Assembly: GCF_014635285.1 (NCBI RefSeq)
Contig: NZ_BMCR01000004.1
Span: 1 to 64,000, forward strand
Length of the DNA: 64,000 nt
Source: Stappia taiwanensis
GTDB lineage: Bacteria; Pseudomonadota; Alphaproteobacteria; Rhizobiales; Stappiaceae
Direction of reading: 5' to 3'
The notes under the pieces were generated by a model that was not told the origin of the DNA, made no database searches, and worked only from the letters and a program-made list of their open reading frames with translations. A program made the position numbers and the translations under genes. The first letter of the stretch is position 1. Each line of letters begins with the position of its first letter. Shown here piece by piece: positions 52,100 through 61,518 of the stretch.

Positions 52100-54661
52100 T
52101 CAGCTCCTCGGCTTCAGGTTCTCCGGGTCGTAGAGCGGAGCGTAGCCGACACCCGCCACTTCCACGGGGAAGGTTTCGGAGAAATACTCCACCGCGAGCT
52201 TCCGCCCGACCTCGGCAACCCCGTGCGGCAGATAGGCGAGCGCGATGTTTTTGCCCAGCGTCGGGCCATAGGCAATCGACGTGGTGTAGGAGCGTCGGCC
52301 CAGCGCATCGATCAGCACCTCACCGGTCTGGGGATCGACAACCGGAAGCGTTCCGACCGGATAGCGGGCAACGCCGCTGGCATCGACAGTGTCAGTCATC
52401 ACCAGCGTGCAGAGCATGGCCGGCTGATGGTCGCGGGCGCGATACTCCAGATGCTTTTCCTTGCCGCGGAAGTCGGCCTGCTTGACCTTCGGCCGGGCAA
52501 GATCGGCCTCATAGAGATTGTACTGGGTCAGAAGGTCCGCGTTCTGCAGGCGCAGGGATTTTTCCAGCCGCCGCGAATTGGCATAGGTCTCGATGCCGAC
52601 CGCCGTGATGCCGAGATCACGCAAGGCGTCCCACACCGCCAGGCCATCCGCATAGGCCATGTGCAGCTCCCACCCCTGCTCGCCGACATAGGACAGCCGC
52701 AGGGCGGTCACCGGCTTGCCGGCGATCTCGATCTGGCGGATCGCGGCGAAGGGGAAGGTGTCCGGATCGAGCGCGGCCGGATCGGTCACCGCCTTCTTCA
52801 GGTACTCCCGGGCATTCGGCCCCCAGATACCGATGGTGGTGTAGTCCTCGCTGACATCGGTGACGGTGACGTCGAAGCCCTTGTCCTCGGCCACGCGCTT
52901 CACATAGTGGAAGTCGCGCGGGCCGGCATCGGCCCCATCGACAATGCGGCAACGATCGGCCATGCGGAACACCGTCAGATCCGCACGGACCATGCCTTCA
53001 TCGTCGAGGAAGTGGGTGTAGATGCCCTTGCCGATGTTGCCATCGCCGCCGATCTTCGCCGCGCACAGCCACTCCAGCAATTCCACGTGGTCCGGGCCGG
53101 CAACCTCGAACATGTAGAAATGGGAGAGATTGATGATCCCGCAATCCTCGCTGAGCGCCAGATGCTCGGCATTGGAGACCCGCCAGAAGTGGCGGCTGTC
53201 CCACTCGTTCTCGCGCTGCGGCACCCGGTCGCCGTATTTTTCAAGAAGATGCTCGTTGGCGGCGTAGCCATGGGCGCGCTCCCAGCCGCCCAGCTCCATG
53301 AAATGACCGCCGAGTTCCACCTCGCGCTCATAAAAGGGCGAGCGCTTGACGCCCCGCCCGCTGGCATAGGGCTCGCGCGGGTGGATGGCCGGGAAGTAGA
53401 TCTTCTGCGCCGCCTCGTAGCAGCGACCGGCGATGAACGCCTCCTCCGTCTGATGCGCATAGAAACGGGAATAGTCGATGGCCGCATGGTCGATTTCGGT
53501 ACGGCCATCGGTGATCCAGTCGGCGATCAGCTTGCCGAAGCCCGGTGCGTCCTTGACCCAGATCGCCACGCAGTACCACAACCCGCGTACCTTCTGGCTC
53601 TCGCCGCAAGAGGGGCCGCCAGCGGCGGACACCTGCAACAGGCCGTTGAAGGAATGGCTCTCGTTATACCCCAGTTCGGCGAGGATCGGCGTCAGCTCCA
53701 TGGCCCGCTCAAGCGGCTCCATCACCTGCTCAAGGTCGAGATCGCGCTGGGACGGCGACAGCCGCGCCTGATCCTTTTCCAGAAGGTCGCGCGGGTGGCA
53801 CATGCGCGGGGCGTCGGTCTCATAGTAGCCCCATTCGATCTGGCCGCCCTCTGTCGTTTTCGGGTCGCCGGTGTCGCGCATGTAGGCCGAGTTGCCCTGA
53901 TCGCGCAGCAACGGATAGCCGATGTCCTTGCCCGTGCCGGCGAATTCGTTGAACGGGCCAAAGAAGGTCAGCGGATGATCGACGGGCATCACCGGCAGAT
54001 CCTCGCCCACCATGTTGGCGATGAGGCGCCCCCACAGGCCGGCACAGACGATCACATGATCGGCAAGAATGGTGCCGCGATGGGTGACAACGCCCCGGAT
54101 GCGCCCGTCCTCGACGATCAGCGACCTGGCCGGGGTGTTGGCGAAAGCCTTGAGCTTGCCGGTCTTCTCGCCCTCGTCGACGAGCTTGCCCGCCACCGTC
54201 TGCGAGCGCGGCACCACGAGCCCGGCATCGGGATCGAACAGCCCCCCTTGCACCTGATCCTCCTCGATCAGCGGGAACTTTTCCTTGATCTCGGCAGGGC
54301 TCACCAGATGGGCACGGGTGCCGAAGGCGCGCCCCGAGGAGACCTTGCGCTTGATCTCCTCCATCCAGGTGTCATCGCCGGTACGGGCGACCTCAAGACC
54401 GCCGACCCGCTGGTAGTGCCCCATCCTGTCGAAGAAATCGACCGAGTACAGCGACGTCCAGGTCGAGAGGAAGTCGTGACTGGTCATGTAGCAGAAGTCG
54501 GAGGCATGGGCGGTCGAGCCGATGTCGGTCGGAATGCCGGACTTGTCGATGCCGACAATGTCGGTCCAGCCGCGCTCGATGAGGTGATGCGCGACCGATG
54601 CACCGACGATACCGCCCAGACCGACAATGACGATCTGTGCCTTGTCAGGAAATGCCGACAT
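52100..54661 (-). CDS. Dimethylglycine dehydrogenase-like FAD/GcvT protein
   Basis: An 853-residue two-part enzyme. Residues 1-400 are a DAO-type FAD domain (VIVGLGGIVGASVAHHL at 11-27), with H52 in GSTAHAS at the position where related dehydrogenases bind FAD covalently. Residues 430-853 are a GcvT-like THF-binding domain (YTTIGIWGPNAREYL, RLSYVGEQGWELHM, LEKSLRLQNADLL). It should oxidatively demethylate dimethylglycine or sarcosine and pass the C1 unit to THF as methylene-THF. The specific substrate is inferred from neighbours. It is divergent from the MttB-like gene across 288 bp and cotranscribed with the BHMT-type gene. Confidence 0.88.
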   Translation of the reverse strand: MSAFPDKAQIVIVGLGGIVGASVAHHLIERGWTDIVGIDKSGIPTDIGSTAHASDFCYMTSHDFLSTWTSLYSVDFFDRMGHYQRVGGLEVARTGDDTWMEEIKRKVSSGRAFGTRAHLVSPAEIKEKFPLIEEDQVQGGLFDPDAGLVVPRSQTVAGKLVDEGEKTGKLKAFANTPARSLIVEDGRIRGVVTHRGTILADHVIVCAGLWGRLIANMVGEDLPVMPVDHPLTFFGPFNEFAGTGKDIGYPLLRDQGNSAYMRDTGDPKTTEGGQIEWGYYETDAPRMCHPRDLLEKDQARLSPSQRDLDLEQVMEPLERAMELTPILAELGYNESHSFNGLLQVSAAGGPSCGESQKVRGLWYCVAIWVKDAPGFGKLIADWITDGRTEIDHAAIDYSRFYAHQTEEAFIAGRCYEAAQKIYFPAIHPREPYASGRGVKRSPFYEREVELGGHFMELGGWERAHGYAANEHLLEKYGDRVPQRENEWDSRHFWRVSNAEHLALSEDCGIINLSHFYMFEVAGPDHVELLEWLCAAKIGGDGNIGKGIYTHFLDDEGMVRADLTVFRMADRCRIVDGADAGPRDFHYVKRVAEDKGFDVTVTDVSEDYTTIGIWGPNAREYLKKAVTDPAALDPDTFPFAAIRQIEIAGKPVTALRLSYVGEQGWELHMAYADGLAVWDALRDLGITAVGIETYANSRRLEKSLRLQNADLLTQYNLYEADLARPKVKQADFRGKEKHLEYRARDHQPAMLCTLVMTDTVDASGVARYPVGTLPVVDPQTGEVLIDALGRRSYTTSIAYGPTLGKNIALAYLPHGVAEVGRKLAVEYFSETFPVEVAGVGYAPLYDPENLKPRS

Positions 54662-54949
54662 GTTTCCTCCCCTCTTACCCTGGCCACTTCGGCCCGCCGC
54701 ATCGATTGACGGGCGCGTGCCGGGACACCTCTCTCGTGCAAGGCAGTATCGCGGGAAAAGCCGGGGCCAAGTAGCGCAATTGCGTCATCCGGGTATCGCC
54801 GCGCCGACAAGGCGAGCCAAAACCCTTGCCCGCCCGGCCCTCCGCCATGACGTTTTTAGAGAAGCGGGAGACGCATTCGCGCCGCTGGACCGCCTGCAAC
54901 CGGCGCACAGTTATCCAGAGATATTCGCCTTCGCAGGGGATCGAGCGGC
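54662..54949. promoter_or_regulatory. Divergent control region between DMGDH-like and MttB-like genes
   Basis: This 288-bp gap must hold promoters for both directions of the demethylation island. I see no clear canonical -35/-10 pair, no strong palindrome and no coding potential. It is the best place to look for a GbdR-type site. Confidence 0.5.
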
Positions 54950-56491
54950 ATGAGCGAGCAAGCAACACGCGCGGGACGGCGCGGACGGGCGGCGCGGACG
55001 GAAAAGCGGCGGGAGAGCCAGACGGCCACCGGCACGCCGTATATTTCCCGGGGCATCCCGATTACCGACTTCCTCAGCGACGAGGGCGCGGAGATCATCG
55101 AAGCCAATGCCGACCGTATTCTGGAAGAGGTCGGCATCGAGTTCCACGACGACCCGGAAACGCTGGAGATCTGGCGTCAGGCCGGCGCCGACGTGACCGG
55201 CACCCGGGTGCGCTTTCCCAAGGGCCTGCCGCGCTCGCTGCTCGCCACCGCGCCCGCACGCTTCACCCAGCATGCGCGCAACCCGGCCCGCAACGTGGAG
55301 ATCGGCGGCAACAACCTGGTGTTCGCCCCGGTCTACGGCCCGCCCTTCGTTACCGATCTGGATGAGGGCCGGCGCTATGGCACGATCGAGGATTTCCGCA
55401 ATTTCGTGAAGCTGGCCTATGCCTCGCCCCATCTGCACCATTCGGGCGGCACGGTCTGCGAGCCGGTCGACCTACCGGTCAACAAGCGCCATTTCGACAT
55501 GGTGTATTCCCACCTGAAATACTCCGACAAGCCGTTCATGGGCTCGGTGACCGCTCCGGAACGGGCGGAGGATTCCGTGGAGATGGCCCGGCTGGTGTTC
55601 GGCCGCGAGTTCGTCGACGCCAATTGCGTGATGATCCAGTTGATCAACGCCAATTCGCCGCTGGTGTTCGACGCGACCATGCTCGGCGCGCTCAAGGTCT
55701 ATGCCCGGGCCAATCAGGCCTGCATCGTCTCCCCCTTCATTCTCGCCGGCGCCATGAGCCCGGTGACCGTCGCCGGAACCCTCGCCCAGGTGCTGGCCGA
55801 GGCGCTGGTCGGCTGCGCCCTCACCCAGCTTGTGCGTCCCGGCGCGCCGGTGGTGTTCGGCGCCTTCGTCTCCTCCATCTCGATGCAATCGGGAGCGCCG
55901 ACCTTCGGCTCTCCGGAAGGCAGCCTCTTGCTCAACGGCGCGGCCAAGCTCGCCCGCCGCGCCGGCCTGCCGTTCCGCTCCGGCGGTTCGTTCACCTCGT
56001 CCAAGACCCCGGACGGGCAATCGGCCCAGGAATCCGCGCAAACCATTCTGGCGACAGTGCTTTCGGGCGTGAACTTCTGCCTGCACGCGGCCGGTTGGCT
56101 GGAAGGCGGCCTGTGCTCCTCCTACGAGAAATTCGTGATGGATGCGGACCAGCTCGGCATGATGCATGTGCTGGCCAAGGGCATCGACCTTTCCGAAGAA
56201 GCCCAGGCGATGGATGCGCTGCATGAAGTCGGCCCGGGCGGGCATTTCCTCGGCGCCGCGCATACCCAGCGCAATTTCGAAAGCGCCTTCTATCGCTCGG
56301 CGATCGCCGACAACAACTCCTACGAACAATGGAGCGCCGATGGCGGGCTGGACGCCGCCCAGCGCGCCAACCAGAAGTGGAAACAGATGCTGGCGGCCTA
56401 TACGCCGCCGGAGCTCGACCCGGCCATCGACGAGGCGCTGATCGCCTTCATGACCAGGCGAAAATCCGAGTTTCCCGACAGCAACGTCTGA
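54950..56491 (+). CDS. Non-pyrrolysine MttB-family trimethylamine/quaternary amine methyltransferase
   Basis: A 513-residue MttB-superfamily methyltransferase. It is read without any internal TAG, so it is a non-pyrrolysine member like MtgB (glycine betaine), MtpB (proline betaine) or MtcB (carnitine). Landmarks are DRILEEVGIEFHDDPETLEIW near the start, GGNNLVFAPVYGPPFVTDL, GALKVYARANQACIVSPFILAGAMSPVTVAG, and GSPEGSLLLNGAAKLARR. It should move a methyl from a quaternary amine to Co(I) of the MtbC-like protein. A basic N-terminal tail (RAGRRGRAARTEKRR, residues 7-21) precedes the family core and is unusual. The substrate is inferred to be glycine betaine or a relative. Confidence 0.92.
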   Translation: MSEQATRAGRRGRAARTEKRRESQTATGTPYISRGIPITDFLSDEGAEIIEANADRILEEVGIEFHDDPETLEIWRQAGADVTGTRVRFPKGLPRSLLATAPARFTQHARNPARNVEIGGNNLVFAPVYGPPFVTDLDEGRRYGTIEDFRNFVKLAYASPHLHHSGGTVCEPVDLPVNKRHFDMVYSHLKYSDKPFMGSVTAPERAEDSVEMARLVFGREFVDANCVMIQLINANSPLVFDATMLGALKVYARANQACIVSPFILAGAMSPVTVAGTLAQVLAEALVGCALTQLVRPGAPVVFGAFVSSISMQSGAPTFGSPEGSLLLNGAAKLARRAGLPFRSGGSFTSSKTPDGQSAQESAQTILATVLSGVNFCLHAAGWLEGGLCSSYEKFVMDADQLGMMHVLAKGIDLSEEAQAMDALHEVGPGGHFLGAAHTQRNFESAFYRSAIADNNSYEQWSADGGLDAAQRANQKWKQMLAAYTPPELDPAIDEALIAFMTRRKSEFPDSNV

Positions 56492-56868
56492 CCTTCTGTC
56501 CACAGGACCATCCACAGGAAGACCGACGGACCGGATGGGGCAGACAGGGGCCGGTCGCAAGACCGGACATCCGGTGCGAACGCGCGCGAGGCGACGTAGC
56601 GTCAAGCTGCCCCGCGCGGGTGCGACAAGCAGGCGGCGAACGGTGAGGCCAAACACAGCCTCGCCGACCTATATCCATGTTTTCATTTCTGTTTTTTAAT
56701 ATTTTTTTATAGCCACCCTTTCAATCCCTGTCATTTTTTGCTTAACTTACGCCCCTGACAGGATCTTGAAGCGAACCGAAAAGAGTTCGACCAACGGGAA
56801 GAGCGTAGACTTGTCCTGATATTTCTCACGGCAGAGCGTCCCCTTCCCGTTTATGCTTAGGGGCAACA
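56492..56868. promoter_or_regulatory. AT-rich leader region of the quaternary-amine ABC operon
   Basis: The first half of this 377-bp gap is GC-rich, with a hairpin CCGGTC-GCAA-GACCGG (56553-56568). The second half is markedly AT-rich (T-runs from 56680 to 56750) and probably holds the ABC operon promoter. No gene is evident. Two TCCACAGGA copies lie near 56500-56520. Confidence 0.5.
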
Positions 56869-57963
56869 ATGACAGAATCCAGGGGCGCCTCCGTCCGCTA
56901 CGAGAACGTTCAAAAAAGCTATGACGGCGAGACGCTCGTCGTAAAAAATCTGAACCTGGATATCCCCCCCGGAGAGTTCCTGACGATGCTGGGGCCTTCG
57001 GGGTCCGGCAAGACCACATGCCTGATGATGCTGGCCGGTTTCGAGCCCGCCACCCATGGCGAAATCTTCCTCAACGACAAGCCGATCAACAATGTGCCGC
57101 CGCACAAGCGCGGCATCGGCATGGTATTCCAGAACTACGCCCTGTTCCCGCATATGAGCGTGGCGGAAAATCTCGCCTTCCCGTTGCAGGTGCGCGGCAT
57201 GGGCAAGGCGGAGCAGGAAGAAAAAGTCACCCGGGCGCTGGAAATGGTGGAGCTGGGCAGCTTCGGCTCGCGGCGCCCGGCCCAGCTTTCCGGCGGTCAG
57301 CAGCAGCGCGTGGCGGTTGCGCGCGCCCTCGTCTTCGAACCGGAACTGGTGCTGATGGACGAGCCACTTGGCGCGCTGGACAAGCAACTGCGCGAGCAGA
57401 TGCAATACGAGATCAAGCACATCCACGAAAACATCGGCGTCTCGATCGTCTACGTCACCCATGACCAGACCGAGGCGCTGACCATGTCGGACCGGGTGGC
57501 GGTGTTCAACGATGGCATCATCCAGCAGCTGTCCGAGCCGGACCAGCTCTACGAGAACCCGCAGAACTCGTTCGTGGCGCAGTTCATCGGCGAGAACAAC
57601 AAGCTGAGCGGAACGGTGGTCGCCGTCGATGGCGACACCTGCGACGTCAAGCTGGACGACGGCACCATGCTGAAGGCCGAGGCGGTCAACATCGGCGCGG
57701 TCGGCTCACGCACCACCATCTCTCTGCGCCCCGAGCGGGTGGAATTCGACACCCATGAGAGCATGGACAACCTGATCCCCGGCGAAATCCGGGAGATGAT
57801 CTATCTCGGCGACCATATTCGCGTGCGCATGAAGGTGGCGGGCAATGACGAGTTCATCGTCAAGGTGCGCAACCGCGGCGAAAAGCGGGACCTCAGAGCC
57901 GGCCAGACCGTGGAGATCGGCTGGGCCGCCGGCGACTGCAAGGCGCTGGATCCCGTCGCCTGA
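56869..57963 (+). CDS. Spermidine/putrescine-type ABC transporter ATP-binding protein
   Basis: A 364-residue ATPase of the PotA type. Walker A is GPSGSGKTT, Q-loop VFQNYALFPHM, signature LSGGQQQR, Walker B LVLMDEPLGALD and switch VTHDQTEAL. A TOBE domain fills the last 120 residues. AGGGG precedes the ATG. It begins a four-gene operon with a binding protein and two permeases. Given the flanking MttB-like and sarcosine-oxidase-like genes, the substrate may be a quaternary amine or betaine rather than a polyamine. Confidence 0.92.
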   Translation: MTESRGASVRYENVQKSYDGETLVVKNLNLDIPPGEFLTMLGPSGSGKTTCLMMLAGFEPATHGEIFLNDKPINNVPPHKRGIGMVFQNYALFPHMSVAENLAFPLQVRGMGKAEQEEKVTRALEMVELGSFGSRRPAQLSGGQQQRVAVARALVFEPELVLMDEPLGALDKQLREQMQYEIKHIHENIGVSIVYVTHDQTEALTMSDRVAVFNDGIIQQLSEPDQLYENPQNSFVAQFIGENNKLSGTVVAVDGDTCDVKLDDGTMLKAEAVNIGAVGSRTTISLRPERVEFDTHESMDNLIPGEIREMIYLGDHIRVRMKVAGNDEFIVKVRNRGEKRDLRAGQTVEIGWAAGDCKALDPVA

Positions 57964-58056
57964 GATGCCGTTCGGTACGCGCTTCGGCGCGGCCGTTTCC
58001 GTACCCGGGCAGCAACGTTCCGGGCGAAGACCAGAAAAAACGAGGGAAGCTGTTTC

Positions 58057-59157
58057 ATGAAACTCAAGACCATTCTCATGGCCGGAGCCGCCAGCGCGAT
58101 GATGACGTCGGCGGCACTGGCAACCGATCTCACCATCGTCTCGTGGGGCGGCGCCTATTCCAACTCGCAGAACGAGGCCTATCACAAGCCCTACATGGCG
58201 CAGAATCCGGACGTGACGATCATCAACGATGAATCCTCCGCCGAGGCGGTCGCCAAGCTGCGCGCCATGAACGAGGCAGGCAACATCACCTGGGATCTGG
58301 TCGATGTGCTCGCCTCCGATGCAATCCGCCTGTGCGACGAGGGGCTGGCCGAGGAAATCGACTTCGACGAGGAGCTGGCGCCGGCACCGGACGGCACTCC
58401 GGCTTCGGAGGATTTCGGCGATCTGATCGTCGCCGACTGCTTCATTCCGCAGATCGTCTATTCCACCACCTTCGGCTACCGTACGGACATCGAGGCCTGG
58501 AAGGGCAAGGAGCCGGACGATATCTGCGACGTGTTCGATCTGGAGACCTTCCCGGGCAAGCGGGCACTGGAGAAGCGGCCGATCAACAACATGGAGTGGG
58601 CGCTTCTGTGCGACGGCGTCGCCAAGGACGACGTCTACGACGTGCTGGAGACCGACGAGGGCGTCGCCCGGGCACTCGCCAAGCTCGACACCATCAAGGA
58701 CCAGACGGTCTGGTGGTCGGCCGGCGCCGAAACCCCGCAGCTGCTCGCCGATGGCGAAGTGGCGATCGGCTCGACCTACAACGGCCGTCTGTTCTCGCTG
58801 ATCGAGGAACAGAAGCAGCCGGTGAAGATCCTGTGGGACGCGCAGGTGTTCGACCTCGACGGCTGGATCGTCCCCGCCGGCCTGTCGGATGAGCGCAAGG
58901 CAGCGGTGATGAAGTACCTGCGCTTTGCCACCGACACCCAGCGGCTCGCCGATCAGGCGAAGTACATCTCCTATGGCCCAGCCCGCAAGTCGTCCGCCCC
59001 GCTCGTGGGCAAGCACGCCACGCTCGGCATCGACATGGCGCCGCACATGCCGACCGATCCGGCCAACGCCAAGAACACCTTCCTCTACAATTACGAATGG
59101 TGGGCGGATTATCGCGACGACCTGGACGCCAAGTTCCAGGCGTGGCTGTCGAAGTAA
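58057..59157 (+). CDS. ABC transporter substrate-binding protein, PotD-like
   Basis: A 366-residue periplasmic binding protein with a signal peptide (ILMAGAASAMMTSAALA then TDLTIVSWGG). LTIVSWGGAYSNSQNEAYHKPYM is typical of the PotD-related cluster that serves polyamines and other amines. Tryptophans such as WDLVDV, NNMEWAL and QTVWWSAG could form a cation box, but I cannot place the binding site. It lies 93 bp after the ATPase gene; GAGGGA precedes the ATG. It is the determinant of operon specificity. Confidence 0.9.
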   Translation: MKLKTILMAGAASAMMTSAALATDLTIVSWGGAYSNSQNEAYHKPYMAQNPDVTIINDESSAEAVAKLRAMNEAGNITWDLVDVLASDAIRLCDEGLAEEIDFDEELAPAPDGTPASEDFGDLIVADCFIPQIVYSTTFGYRTDIEAWKGKEPDDICDVFDLETFPGKRALEKRPINNMEWALLCDGVAKDDVYDVLETDEGVARALAKLDTIKDQTVWWSAGAETPQLLADGEVAIGSTYNGRLFSLIEEQKQPVKILWDAQVFDLDGWIVPAGLSDERKAAVMKYLRFATDTQRLADQAKYISYGPARKSSAPLVGKHATLGIDMAPHMPTDPANAKNTFLYNYEWWADYRDDLDAKFQAWLSK

Positions 59158-59298
59158 GCCCGGTCCGGCGGCTGTTTTCCGCCGCCGCATCTTTTGACAC
59201 CTTCGACAACCGGCGGACGGGCCCCGCCCGCCGGTCCCCGCAACGGCGCGACAGAAGACGCCGGGCACAAAGAACCATTTCCGGAGCGGTCGGCACAG

Positions 59299-60570
59299 AT
59301 GAACATGCACCCCCAATCCGATCCGCAGGTCCTGACCACGCGGGACGGCACCCCGCTGAAGGTCAGCCTGGCGAAGGCGCTGCGGCGCGAAAAACTGCGG
59401 TCGCTGGCGCTGATCGCCCCGCTGCTGATCTTCATTCTGGTGACCTTCGCCGCGCCGATCGCCGACATGCTGCTCCGCTCGGTGGAAAACGGGATCGTCG
59501 AGAACACCCTGCCAAAGACGGTCAACGCCCTGTCGGGCTGGGATGTCACCTCATCGCAGCTTCCCGGCGAGCCGGTGTACAAGGCGCTCTACGAAGACCT
59601 CAAGGTGGCGACGGCGGAGAAGACCCACACCCGGCTCGGCTCCCGGCTGAACTACGAGGCGTCGGGCATGTCGAGCCTGTTTCGCAAGACGGGACGGCGG
59701 ATCAAGCGGATGGATGAGGCCGGCCCCTTCGCCGAGCAGTTCATCGACATCGACAAGGACTGGGGCGATCTTGCCACCTGGCGCCTGCTGAAGCGCTACT
59801 CGCCGAAATACACCCCCGGCTATTTCCTCAATGCGGCCGATGCGCAGCTCACCGCGGACGGCATCGCCATGAAGCCGGAGAACGAGCGGATCTATCTGCT
59901 CCTGTTCGCCCGCACCCTGTTCCTGTCGCTGACCATCACCCTGTGCTGCCTGCTGCTGGGCTATCCGATCGCCTTCCTGCTGGCCAGCCTGCCGCTGCGC
60001 TCGGCCAACCTGTTGATGATCCTGGTGCTGCTGCCGTTCTGGACCTCGCTGCTGGTGCGCACCTCGGCGTGGAAGGTGCTGCTGCAACAGGAGGGCGTGA
60101 TCAACGATTTCCTGGTCTGGATCGGGGTGATTGGCGATGCCAGCCGGCTGGTGATGATCAACAACAAGACCGGCACCATCATCGCCATGACGCATATCCT
60201 GCTGCCCTTCATGATCCTGCCGCTGTTCTCGGTGATGAAGACCATCTCGCCGAGCTACGTGCGCGCCGCCAAGAGCCTGGGCGCCACCGACTGGACCGCC
60301 TTCTGGCGGGTCTATTTCCCGCAGACGGTGCCGGGCATCGGCGCCGGCGCGATCCTCGTGTTCATTCTGGCGATCGGCTACTACATCACGCCGGAGCTGG
60401 TCGGCGGCACCGACGGCATCTTCATCTCCAACCGGATCGCCTATCACATCTCCAGTTCGCTCAACTGGGGTCTTGCGGCCGCGCTCGGGGTGATCCTGCT
60501 CGGGGCGGTGCTGCTGTTGTTCTACGTCTACGACAAGATCGTCGGCATCGACAATGTGAAGCTGGGCTGA
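59299..60570 (+). CDS. ABC transporter permease, PotB-like
   Basis: A 423-residue permease, longer than PotB because of a large soluble insert (about 65-200) between the first and second hydrophobic segments. The EAA-like loop SYVRAAKSLGATDWTAFWRVYFPQ contacts the ATPase. The start is the ATG at 59299; the frame is open upstream, and another ATG follows two codons later. It forms the membrane channel with the next permease, 10 bp downstream. Confidence 0.9.
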   Translation: MNMHPQSDPQVLTTRDGTPLKVSLAKALRREKLRSLALIAPLLIFILVTFAAPIADMLLRSVENGIVENTLPKTVNALSGWDVTSSQLPGEPVYKALYEDLKVATAEKTHTRLGSRLNYEASGMSSLFRKTGRRIKRMDEAGPFAEQFIDIDKDWGDLATWRLLKRYSPKYTPGYFLNAADAQLTADGIAMKPENERIYLLLFARTLFLSLTITLCCLLLGYPIAFLLASLPLRSANLLMILVLLPFWTSLLVRTSAWKVLLQQEGVINDFLVWIGVIGDASRLVMINNKTGTIIAMTHILLPFMILPLFSVMKTISPSYVRAAKSLGATDWTAFWRVYFPQTVPGIGAGAILVFILAIGYYITPELVGGTDGIFISNRIAYHISSSLNWGLAAALGVILLGAVLLLFYVYDKIVGIDNVKLG

Positions 60571-60580
60571 GGAGATCGAC

Positions 60581-61435
60581 ATGTCCGCACTTCCCGCCTA
60601 TGCCTCCACCGGTCAGCGCGCCTGGCATTACTCCTTCCGCATCATCTGCGGGCTGATCTTCTTTTTCCTGATCTTCCCGATCCTGGTGATCCTGCCGCTG
60701 TCGTTCAATGCGCAGAACTTCTTCACCTTTACCCCGGAGATGCTGACCCTCGACCCGGCCGGCTATTCGCTGAAGCACTACGAGGACTTCTTCACCAATC
60801 CGGACTGGCAGCAGGCGCTGACAAACTCCTTCGCCATCGCCCCGGTGGCGACCTTGCTGGCCACCAGCTTCGGCACACTCGCGGCCATCGGCCTGTCGCA
60901 AAGCCACGTGCCCTACCGGTCCGCGATCATGGCGATCCTGATCTCGCCGATGATCGTGCCGCTGATCATCTCCGCGGCGGGCATGTATTTCTTCTATTCG
61001 CGCATCGGCCTGCAGGGCACCTATCTCGGCGTGGTGCTGGCCCATGCGGCACTGGGAACGCCGTTCGTCATCATCACGGTGACCGCAACCCTTGTCGGCT
61101 TCGACCGCAGCCTGGTGCGCGCCGCCGCCAGCCTCGGCGCCAATCCGGTAACCACCTTCTTCAAGGTGCAGATGCCGCTGATCGTCCCCGGGGTGGTCTC
61201 CGGCGCGCTGTTCGCCTTCATCACCTCGTTCGATGAGGTGGTGGTGGTGCTGTTCCTCGGCTCGGCCGGCCAGAAGACCCTGCCCTGGCAGATGTTCACC
61301 GGCCTTCGCGAACAGATCTCGCCGACCATCCTCGCGGTCGCCTCGCTGATGGTGGCGATCTCGATCATCCTGCTGACGGTGCTGGAGTTGCTGCGCCGGC
61401 GGTCGGAGCGGCTGCGCGGTCTGACGCCCTCCTGA
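60581..61435 (+). CDS. ABC transporter permease, PotC-like
   Basis: A 284-residue permease with six transmembrane helices. The first is GLIFFFLIFPILVILPLSF and the EAA loop is LVRAAASLGANPVTTFFKVQ. It pairs with the PotB-like protein and closes the operon. A convergent hairpin separates it from the sarcosine oxidase gamma-like gene. Confidence 0.92.
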   Translation: MSALPAYASTGQRAWHYSFRIICGLIFFFLIFPILVILPLSFNAQNFFTFTPEMLTLDPAGYSLKHYEDFFTNPDWQQALTNSFAIAPVATLLATSFGTLAAIGLSQSHVPYRSAIMAILISPMIVPLIISAAGMYFFYSRIGLQGTYLGVVLAHAALGTPFVIITVTATLVGFDRSLVRAAASLGANPVTTFFKVQMPLIVPGVVSGALFAFITSFDEVVVVLFLGSAGQKTLPWQMFTGLREQISPTILAVASLMVAISIILLTVLELLRRRSERLRGLTPS

Positions 61436-61465
61436 AGCGTGCCTGACTTCATCGCAACGAAGGGC

Positions 61466-61494
61466 GCCGGCGCATCGCTTGCGGCTGCGCCGGC
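61466..61494. terminator. Hairpin between the ABC operon and the sarcosine-oxidase-like genes
   Basis: GCCGGCGCA (61466-61474) pairs with TGCGCCGGC (61486-61494) around 11 nt. Only weak T content follows on either strand. Its place between convergent genes suggests a bidirectional terminator of moderate strength. Confidence 0.55.
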
Positions 61495-61518
61495 TCCTTC
61501 CCGGTCGTTCGGTTTGGA

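Noticed and set aside
51410-54709. A 1099-codon open frame on the plus strand opposite the DMGDH-like and BHMT-type genes
   Set aside because: It is antisense to two well-supported genes and has the low-complexity composition typical of GC-rich shadow frames, with no family motif.
54950-56491. Pyrrolysine-containing MttB
   Set aside because: There is no in-frame TAG anywhere in the gene and no pyl genes in the window, so it is a non-Pyl member.
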